Shown here: positions 25,365-31,036 of the stretch, one piece after another | How positions within the stretch are numbered: position 1 is the stretch's first letter | Layout of the letters: each line of letters begins with the position of its first letter | From: DATFMH01 sp035267045 | GTDB lineage: Bacteria > Bacteroidota > Rhodothermia > Balneolales > DATFMH01 | Direction: 5' to 3' | DNA length: 31,036 nt | Assembly (NCBI GenBank): GCA_035267045.1 | Contig: DATFMH010000194.1 | Location: 1 to 31,036 of the forward strand | Notes under the pieces: generated by a model | What the model was told of the DNA's origin: nothing | Database searches by the model: none | The model's input: the letters and a program-made list of their open reading frames with translations, nothing else | Position numbers and translations under genes: made by a program

Positions 25365-26289
25365 CGGACCCTGGGCTCAAAACTCTCTGAAGAAACTAAT
25401 GACACTTGACTATCAGGTAGTATTAGTGGTACTGCGCAACAAATATAGTGACAATGTTTTAAAGGATCTGTCAACGAATAATGGTATACCGGTTACGCGA
25501 CATCCTGACGTGAACAGTATGGAGTTTATAAATATCATTAAGTCCTATAATGCTGAAATCGGTGTATCCGTGTCATTTAATCAAATTTTTAAAGAAAAAA
25601 TGATAAAGCAATTCCCGGCGGGTATGATTAACTGTCATGCCGGTAAATTACCGTATTATCGCGGTAGAAATGTTTTGAATTGGGCCTTAATTAATGATGA
25701 AAAAGAAATAGGGATAACTTGTCATTATATCGATGATAAAATTGATAGTGGCAATATTATACTTCAAAAAACATTTCAGGTTACGGATGCAGATAATTAT
25801 GAAACTGTTTTGAATAAAGCATATGTGTTATGTGCTGATGTCGTGGCAGAGTCTCTGGAAACGATTAATAAGGGCAAGCATCAGCCATATTTGCAAAAGG
25901 GCATGGGAATGTATTGCAGCGGTAGAGTTGAGGGGGATGAATTCATTGATTGGGAGTGGTCATCGAGGCAAATTTTTAATTTTGTAAGGGCAATAACTTA
26001 TCCCGGACCGTTAGCAAGGTCATGGTTAAGGATTGATCATGAATACAAGTTATTACTCATTAAAAGTGTAAGATTAGTAAATGGAGTAACGCCTTATATA
26101 GGTATTAACGGAGCTGTTACAGGTTATTCCGAACAAGGAAATCCTTATATCAAAACAGGGGACACAATCATTGAAGTAACAGAGTATAGTATTCAGGATG
26201 AAAAGAAAAAGGTCCTGGGAATCGGCGACCGGCTGGGTTTAAATTTTAACTTGATGATGTATAATCATGGGAGGAGTGGAATGCCATGA
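25342..26289 (+). CDS. Sugar N-formyltransferase (N10-formyl-THF dependent)
   Basis: A 315-residue enzyme of the methionyl-tRNA / sugar formyltransferase fold, expected to transfer a formyl group from N10-formyltetrahydrofolate to a free amine. The catalytic triad is intact: Asn97 and His99 in GMINCHAGKLPYYRGRN (94-110), and Asp135 in DDKIDSGNII (131-140). The C-terminal part (about 205-300) replaces the tRNA-binding domain of Fmt. Its position inside a nonulosonic-acid operon, after LegC and LegG, indicates that a 4-amino nucleotide sugar or a later amine is the substrate. A methionyl-tRNA role is unlikely. The ATG has AAGGAG about six bases upstream within neuC, and it overlaps the next gene by ATGA. 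The target position is inferred. Confidence 0.88.
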   Translation: MKIIFFADGPWAQNSLKKLMTLDYQVVLVVLRNKYSDNVLKDLSTNNGIPVTRHPDVNSMEFINIIKSYNAEIGVSVSFNQIFKEKMIKQFPAGMINCHAGKLPYYRGRNVLNWALINDEKEIGITCHYIDDKIDSGNIILQKTFQVTDADNYETVLNKAYVLCADVVAESLETINKGKHQPYLQKGMGMYCSGRVEGDEFIDWEWSSRQIFNFVRAITYPGPLARSWLRIDHEYKLLLIKSVRLVNGVTPYIGINGAVTGYSEQGNPYIKTGDTIIEVTEYSIQDEKKKVLGIGDRLGLNFNLMMYNHGRSGMP

Positions 26290-27347
26290 TAGATTTAAAA
26301 GAACGAACCATATATGAATACGAAATAGTACGTAAGGCGCTTGAAAAACTCAATTATATATCGGATGAATATATTAAGGATCCTCTCGCCCTTTTTGTAT
26401 TGGATGAAAATGATCATTGTATTGGTAGTTTGACTGACGGTGATATCAGGAGGCATCTTCTGAATGGACATACTATTGAAGAGCCAGTATCTCAATTCAT
26501 GAACAGTCAGTTTCATTATCTTTCTGATAGTTACTTTAGTACGCAGGATGTACAGTCATTGTATAATCTAAATTATAAGCTGGTTCCAGTCATAGATGCT
26601 GAGAATCATATTCTGAAGATCATCGATTTCACTAAAAAGAAATCGATATTACCAATAGATGCCGTAATAATGGCGGGAGGAGAAGGAACACGGCTTCGTC
26701 CTCTTACCAATAATATACCTAAACCACTGTTAAAAGTTGGAGATAAACCCATCATAGAATATAACGTTGACCGCTTGGAAAAATATGGTATTGATCACAT
26801 TATTTTATCCGTTCGTTACCTGGGGGAACAGCTTGTAGAGTATTTTGGTGACGGAAGCGAAAGGGACATTGAGATTGATTATATATTCGAAAATCAACCA
26901 TTGGGTACTATGGGGGCTCTGGGATTGATAGATCATTTCGAACATGATTATGTGCTGCTTATGAATTCTGATCTTCTAACGACTATCGATTATGCGCATT
27001 TTTTCGATGAATTTGTGAGTAAGGATATAGATATGGCCGTAGCTTCAGTTCCGTATGAGGTAAAGTTACCGTATGCCGTACTTCAAATGAATGGGGAAAA
27101 AATTATTGAATGCAAAGAGAAACCGGAATACACCTATTATTCAAATGCCGGCATATATTTACTGAAGAGAGAATTAATTAATAGAATACCGTTTAACAAA
27201 CGCGTGGATGTAACCGATTTTATAGCTGATTTAATTGCTGATGGTGGCAAGGTCAATTACTATCCAATATTAGGGTATTGGCTGGATATTGGTAAAATGG
27301 ACGATTTCAAACAGGCGCAAAAGGATATAAAATTACTGGAGTTATAA
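26286..27347 (+). CDS. CBS-domain sugar-phosphate nucleotidyltransferase (PtmE-like)
   Basis: A 353-residue protein with two CBS motifs (about residues 10-115, e.g. LFVLDENDHCIGSLTDGDIR) fused to a nucleotidyltransferase of the NTP_transferase family. The catalytic signature AGGEGTRLRPLT spans 130-141, followed by PKPLLKVGDKPIIEYN (145-160). NSDLLTTIDYAHF (about 228-240) supplies the metal-binding Asp. The same fusion is present in Campylobacter PtmE, which makes GDP-GlcN from glucosamine-1-phosphate for the GDP-linked legionaminate pathway. By analogy this enzyme may supply a GDP-hexosamine. The CBS pair probably gives adenosyl-ligand control, but that is not shown by the sequence. It overlaps the preceding gene by four bases and the following gene by one (TAATG). 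Confidence 0.88.
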   Translation: MIDLKERTIYEYEIVRKALEKLNYISDEYIKDPLALFVLDENDHCIGSLTDGDIRRHLLNGHTIEEPVSQFMNSQFHYLSDSYFSTQDVQSLYNLNYKLVPVIDAENHILKIIDFTKKKSILPIDAVIMAGGEGTRLRPLTNNIPKPLLKVGDKPIIEYNVDRLEKYGIDHIILSVRYLGEQLVEYFGDGSERDIEIDYIFENQPLGTMGALGLIDHFEHDYVLLMNSDLLTTIDYAHFFDEFVSKDIDMAVASVPYEVKLPYAVLQMNGEKIIECKEKPEYTYYSNAGIYLLKRELINRIPFNKRVDVTDFIADLIADGGKVNYYPILGYWLDIGKMDDFKQAQKDIKLLEL

Positions 27348-28045
27348 TGAAGGTATTGGCGATTATTCCAGCCAGAGGGGGATCCAAAGGTATCCCAGGT
27401 AAAAATTTAAAAAATCTGGGAGGGAAGCCGCTTTTATATTGGCCAATTGATACTGCCTTAAAATCAAAAAAAATTGATAAAATCCTTGTATCAACAGATG
27501 ATGAGCAAATTAAGGCAGCTGCCAGATTAAAAGGAATCGAAGTTATTGATCGACCTTCATATTTAGCTGCCGATAATTCACGAGTTATTAATACAATAAG
27601 GCACGTCATTGATACATTAGAAGATTCGGAAGAATATTATGACGTCATCGTATTGTTGGAATGTACATCCCCCTTTAAAGATATCCGGAATATTGATGAA
27701 GCTATCAGGCTGATTAATGAAGATATTGCTGATTCCGCAACAACATTCAGAGAGTCCGGTGTTTCTCCGGGCCGGTTATGGAGAGTATCGTTACAAGGAG
27801 TTGTTCCTTACCTGGATGGATCGGAACCATTCTTACCAAGGCAGGAACAACCCAAAGCCTATCAATTAACGGGTGAATTATACGCATTCAAAACCGATTT
27901 ACTCAAAGAAAATACGGAGTCTGCTTCAATCTTATTTGGTCGTGTTATGCCCATAATTACAAATACTATGACAGCAATTGATATTGATAGTGAAGAAGAC
28001 TTTGAACTAGCTGAATTATTAATCAATAAATACCATTTATCATGA
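27347..28045 (+). CDS. CMP-nonulosonic acid synthetase (NeuA/LegF-like)
   Basis: A 232-residue cytidylyltransferase that activates a nonulosonic acid as its CMP conjugate from CTP. The hallmark is PARGGSKGIPGKN at residues 8-20. It is followed by the substrate-lip segment LLYWPIDTALKSKKID and ILVSTDDEQI. LLECTSPFKDIRNIDEAI (about 103-120) is the counterpart of the LQPTSPLR stretch in NeuA. Length fits the single-domain form. It supplies the donor for the sialyltransferase-like gene at the end of the window. The ATG shares one base with the stop of the previous gene, and the next gene overlaps by ATGA. Confidence 0.93.
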   Translation: MKVLAIIPARGGSKGIPGKNLKNLGGKPLLYWPIDTALKSKKIDKILVSTDDEQIKAAARLKGIEVIDRPSYLAADNSRVINTIRHVIDTLEDSEEYYDVIVLLECTSPFKDIRNIDEAIRLINEDIADSATTFRESGVSPGRLWRVSLQGVVPYLDGSEPFLPRQEQPKAYQLTGELYAFKTDLLKENTESASILFGRVMPIITNTMTAIDIDSEEDFELAELLINKYHLS

Positions 28046-28833
28046 GAAGCTTACAGGATTTATTAAATCTCAAGGGGAAAACAGCATTCATTTCGGGAGG
28101 CGCAGGGTATCTTGGAAGCGCCATGTGCGAAACACTGGCGGAACTTGGAGCCAACCTGGTTATTGCATCGAGGGATCTCAAAAAATGTGAAAACTACGCG
28201 CAATCACTAACAAAAAGATATGGGAATAACAATATAGGCCTCAAAGCAGATATAACTAATATTAAAGAGGTTAAGCAAGCGTATGAGGATACTATAAGTG
28301 CTTTTGGTTCAATTGATATCCTAATTAATAATGCCTGGTCGGGTAATAAAAATACGTTTGAATCTATTTCATATGAAGATTGGCATTATGATGTAAATAT
28401 TTGCCTGAATGCCGTTTTTTATTCAGTTAAAGAAGCTTTTCCTTATTTGATGAAAAGTAAGGGAATAATACTGAATATCGGATCTATGTATGGTCATATT
28501 GCTCCGGATTACAGGATTTATGATGGAGAACAGTTTGCCAATCCTCCCAGTTATGGCGCGGCGAAAGCGGCCGTACTGCAATTGACACAGTATTTGGCAA
28601 GTTTTTTGTCACCTCATGGAATACGTGTAAATGCTATAAGTCCCGGGCCATTCCCATTTCCGGAAACACAAAAACATGAGGAGTTTATGGAGCGATTATC
28701 ATCAAAAAACATGATGAATCGAATTGGGGAACCGGATGATTTAAAAGGAGCTGTTGCTCTTCTCTGCAGTGACGCATCAAAATATATGACCGGACAAAAT
28801 ATATGTGTTGATGGAGGGTGGTCGAAATGGTAA
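28042..28833 (+). CDS. SDR family oxidoreductase (PtmA-like), copy 1
   Basis: A 263-residue classical short-chain dehydrogenase with an NAD(P)-binding FISGGAGYLGSAM (16-28), NNAWSG (96-101), catalytic Ser148 in NIGSMYG, and Tyr171 and Lys175 in PPSYGAAK. The SPGPF substrate loop and C-terminal YMTGQNICVDGGW are also typical. The insert APDYRIYDGEQFANPP (154-169) between Ser and Tyr is shared in form with the second SDR downstream, showing common ancestry. PtmA-like SDRs accompany PtmE and LegF genes in Campylobacter flagellar legionaminate loci, but their reaction is not clear from sequence. It overlaps neuA by four bases and the oxidoreductase gene by seven. Confidence 0.87.
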   Translation: MRSLQDLLNLKGKTAFISGGAGYLGSAMCETLAELGANLVIASRDLKKCENYAQSLTKRYGNNNIGLKADITNIKEVKQAYEDTISAFGSIDILINNAWSGNKNTFESISYEDWHYDVNICLNAVFYSVKEAFPYLMKSKGIILNIGSMYGHIAPDYRIYDGEQFANPPSYGAAKAAVLQLTQYLASFLSPHGIRVNAISPGPFPFPETQKHEEFMERLSSKNMMNRIGEPDDLKGAVALLCSDASKYMTGQNICVDGGWSKW

Positions 28834-29777
28834 AAAAAATATATAAAGTCGGATTAATAGGTTATAGCGAAGGAGACGGTCACCCTTATTCATTTGCAGC
28901 TATCATAAACGGGTATGATAAACAACGGATGGAATTATCACCTTATCCGGTAATTGCTGATTATTTATCCAAACATGGTGAATCAGAATTTGGTGTGGGC
29001 AATTTTCATGTATCGCATGTTTGGGCTCAGGAGCGAAAAATTGCTGAGGATATAGCGGCCTGTACCTACATCGACCATGTGGTAAATGATTATGAGGATT
29101 TCCCTTCGGATGTAAAAGCTGTCATTATTGCACGGGACGATGCTGAATCTCATTATAAAATTGCTTCGTATTTTCTGGAAAGAGGGGTTACCGTTTTCAT
29201 CGATAAACCACTTACCAGGAACCTTGAGGAACTCGATTATTTTAAACCGTATCTGGAAAATGGTCAACTTATGAGCTGTTCAGGATTCAGGTATTATCCC
29301 CTGATAAAAAATAACTGTAATAATGAGTTGAAATCAGATCAAGTTGTATTCAGTCATTCTGTAAGTATAATCGATTGGTACCGATACGGTATACACGTAT
29401 TGGAAGGCATCACGCCAATTATGGGAGCTGAAATAAATTGGGTACAGAATACAGGTGAAGAGGGAAATGAAATTGTCCGGATATCATATAAAAACGGCAG
29501 ATATGCTTTAATACAGGTAAACAATCATATTGGATTTGTATTGAGAAGTTCTTTCTATACAAATCAAAACAAGCATTTTACGATTGATTTCGATGATAAT
29601 TTCAGTTGCTTCAGGGGGCTGTTATGGAAATTCTATAAAATGTTCATGGAGCAAAAACCGGTGATACCTGCCGAGGAAACAATAGCATTAATGAAAACAT
29701 TATATGCCGCTGAATTATCCAGGAAAAGAGGCGGGCAAAAAATTCATTTAACAGATGTCGGGGTTGTCGTTCATTAG
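28827..29777 (+). CDS. Gfo/Idh/MocA family oxidoreductase
   Basis: A 316-residue NAD(P)-dependent sugar oxidoreductase. Its N-terminal Rossmann half starts KVGLIGYSEGDGHPYSF, a longer glycine loop than usual. The substrate-domain junction carries FIDKPL (about 125-130), a variant of the family EKP motif with Asp replacing Glu and the key Lys kept. GIHVLEGI (about 193-200) is the region that holds the catalytic His. It may oxidise or reduce a sugar together with the flanking SDRs; the substrate is unknown. The ATG at 28827 is preferred to the GTG at 28818 because GGAGGG lies eight bases upstream of the ATG. It is the last tightly overlapping gene of the run; the next gene follows after about 45 bases. 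Confidence 0.85.
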   Translation: MVKKIYKVGLIGYSEGDGHPYSFAAIINGYDKQRMELSPYPVIADYLSKHGESEFGVGNFHVSHVWAQERKIAEDIAACTYIDHVVNDYEDFPSDVKAVIIARDDAESHYKIASYFLERGVTVFIDKPLTRNLEELDYFKPYLENGQLMSCSGFRYYPLIKNNCNNELKSDQVVFSHSVSIIDWYRYGIHVLEGITPIMGAEINWVQNTGEEGNEIVRISYKNGRYALIQVNNHIGFVLRSSFYTNQNKHFTIDFDDNFSCFRGLLWKFYKMFMEQKPVIPAEETIALMKTLYAAELSRKRGGQKIHLTDVGVVVH

Positions 29778-29822
29778 TATGTACTTAATTTAGTTACTAT
29801 TGATATAAGAGGAGGGAATAAA

Positions 29823-30563
29823 GTGGGGCGTTTGAAAGATAAAGTCATCATGGTAACAGGTGGAAGTGGGTTAATTGGTAAAACCATAGTTCGTCAGGCA
29901 ATTAGCGATGGAGCTCTGATCATTAATGCCGATATCCGTGCGGATGATAATAAAGATTCTGAATTCATAGAATGTGACATTACAAATGCTTCATCGATTA
30001 GAGAGGCGGTTCAATTCGTAATTAAAGAATACGGTAAAATTGATGGACTGGTTAACAATGCTTACCCACGAACAACCGACTGGGGATTGAAATTTGAGGA
30101 TATCCCGGTAGAATCATGGAAACAGAATGTGGATATGCATCTAAACGGATATTTTATGTTTTGTCAGCAGGTTTTAAGTCAGATGAGTACACAAAAAAGT
30201 GGGTCTATCGTTAATATTGGATCTACATATGGTGTGGTCGGGCCGGATTTTACTGTGTATGATGGGACGAATATGACGTCACCGGCAGCGTATAACGCGA
30301 TAAAAGGAGGAGTCATAAATTTTACAAGGTATCTGGCTTCCTATTTTGGGAAAGATAATATACGTGTGAATTGCATTTCTCCCGGCGGAATTTTTGATCA
30401 TCAGCCAGAACCTTTTGTCAAAAATTATGAACATAAAGTTCCACTAAAACGAATGGGGAAACCGGTAGATATTGCAGCACCGGTTTGTTTCTTATTGTCT
30501 GATGAAGCCTCTTACATAACCGGTCATAATTTGATGGTTGATGGTGGGTGGACGTGTATCTAA
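29823..30563 (+). CDS. SDR family oxidoreductase (PtmA-like), copy 2
   Basis: A 246-residue classical short-chain dehydrogenase with VTGGSGLIGKTIV (11-23), NNAYPR (78-83), catalytic Ser134 in NIGSTYG, and Tyr157 and Lys161 in AAYNAIK. SPGGIFDHQPE and the C-terminal YITGHNLMVDGGW follow. Like the first SDR it has a PDFTVYDGTNMTSP insert between Ser and Tyr, so the two are paralogues despite limited identity elsewhere. The start is GTG, supported by GGAGGG seven to eight bases upstream; no ATG lies near. The role is probably sugar keto-reduction or oxidation in the same pathway; the substrate is not known. Confidence 0.86.
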   Translation: MGRLKDKVIMVTGGSGLIGKTIVRQAISDGALIINADIRADDNKDSEFIECDITNASSIREAVQFVIKEYGKIDGLVNNAYPRTTDWGLKFEDIPVESWKQNVDMHLNGYFMFCQQVLSQMSTQKSGSIVNIGSTYGVVGPDFTVYDGTNMTSPAAYNAIKGGVINFTRYLASYFGKDNIRVNCISPGGIFDHQPEPFVKNYEHKVPLKRMGKPVDIAAPVCFLLSDEASYITGHNLMVDGGWTCI

Positions 30564-30617
30564 AAGTTAACTCAGTAAAATTCATTACCGATACGCAATC
30601 AAGATGAGAATGACAGT

Positions 30618-31036
30618 ATGAAACATCTTTTTTATATACATAGCAATATTACTTATCTGCTTAGTAAAGCTATAATACAGTATCATGAAATAATTGATAA
30701 AGATATAGTTATAATCAAAAATCGTGGCGTTACATTGTCAATTGATGATATGAATAAATATCCGGTTAATTCGATAAGTGATTTGCCTTCGTTGGATAAC
30801 CATTTAAATTTCCTGAAATCATGGTCTAAATTAATTCATTATGATGAATTTATTAGAAAGGCAGTAAATAATGAAAAATATTTTATTTATCTACCTCTGA
30901 CCATGTTTAGAGAAATACAGATTTTAATAAATAATAGAAACTGTGAGGGATTTTCTATTATAGAAGAGGGTACGGATAGTTATTTGCTTCAAGACAAATT
31001 ACTGGAACAACATCCAACCCGAAAGATAACAATCAC
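30618..31036 (+). CDS. Sialyltransferase-like protein, 5' part only (runs off the window)
   Basis: The first 139 residues of an open frame starting MKHLFYIHSN and continuing past the window edge. The first strand (LFYIHSNITYLLSKAI), an alternation of short strands and helices, and IIEEGTDSYLL (residues 114-124) resemble the N-terminal half of bacterial GT-B sialyl- or polysialyltransferases. Those enzymes carry a D/E-D/E-G motif (here Glu116-Glu117-Gly118). Its place directly after the CMP-nonulosonate genes supports a role as the transferase for that sugar. The second hallmark, an HP motif, would lie beyond the window; an HP at 132-133 is probably incidental. The sequence alone does not fix the GT family, so this is an inference. 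Confidence 0.6.
   Translation, partial: MKHLFYIHSNITYLLSKAIIQYHEIIDKDIVIIKNRGVTLSIDDMNKYPVNSISDLPSLDNHLNFLKSWSKLIHYDEFIRKAVNNEKYFIYLPLTMFREIQILINNRNCEGFSIIEEGTDSYLLQDKLLEQHPTRKITI

Noticed and set aside
25342..26289. Formyltransferase as the housekeeping methionyl-tRNA formyltransferase
   Set aside because: It is embedded in a coupled sugar operon and its C-terminal part does not look like the tRNA-binding domain of Fmt.
27307..27609. Open frame of 100 codons on the minus strand over the neuA start
   Set aside because: It lies opposite two well-supported, overlapping genes and covers the conserved PARGGSKG motif in antisense.

Overview
The window comes from an AT-rich, Gram-negative-type bacterium. 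The FtsH and M1-peptidase architectures, the lipoprotein signal sequence, many starts with little or no Shine-Dalgarno sequence next to a few strong GGAGG sites, and the capsule gene types suggest the Bacteroidota / Balneolota / Fibrobacteres-Chlorobi-Bacteroidetes (FCB) group. This placement is inferred from gene style only; no rRNA or other phylogenetic marker is present.

Layout. (1) Positions 13-8231 hold housekeeping and envelope genes: a UPF0182 membrane protein (minus strand), a small CoA-binding Rossmann protein (plus), FtsH (minus) and a secreted M1 metallopeptidase (minus, followed by a perfect-palindrome terminator). (2) At 8775-10274 is a lipoprotein of unknown function with its own terminator. 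(3) At 10524-12635 are GDP-L-fucose synthase and GDP-mannose 4,6-dehydratase, which together make GDP-L-fucose from GDP-mannose. (4) A 1-kb non-coding stretch (12636-13707) carries a diverged inverted repeat and an isolated strong terminator. (5) At 13708-18712 are a Wzc-like chain-length regulator / bacterial tyrosine kinase, a very small SLBB-domain protein, and a PglK/MsbA-type ABC flippase. (6) On the opposite strand (18705-20456) are a GT32-type glycosyltransferase that has lost its DxD motif and a NodB-type polysaccharide deacetylase. (7) From 21088 to the end of the window is a tightly overlapping nonulosonic-acid (sialic/legionaminic-type) operon: NAD-dependent epimerase, LegC-type aminotransferase, NeuB-type synthase, NeuC-type hydrolysing 2-epimerase, sugar N-formyltransferase, CBS-nucleotidyltransferase (PtmE-type), CMP-nonulosonate synthetase, an SDR, a Gfo/Idh/MocA oxidoreductase, a second SDR, and the 5' part of a putative sialyltransferase-like enzyme.

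How the genes work together. This is a surface-polysaccharide (capsule, O-antigen or glycoprotein glycan) locus providing two activated sugars, GDP-fucose and a CMP-activated nonulosonic acid, with genes for flipping and length control. The most interesting point is that the operon carries an N10-formyl-THF-type formyltransferase where legionaminic-acid operons usually carry the LegH acetyltransferase. A canonical LegB 4,6-dehydratase is also absent: the SDR in that position lacks the Asp-Glu dehydration motif. This points to an N-formylated, possibly uncommon, nonulosonic acid. No transposase, tRNA, rRNA or CRISPR array was seen.
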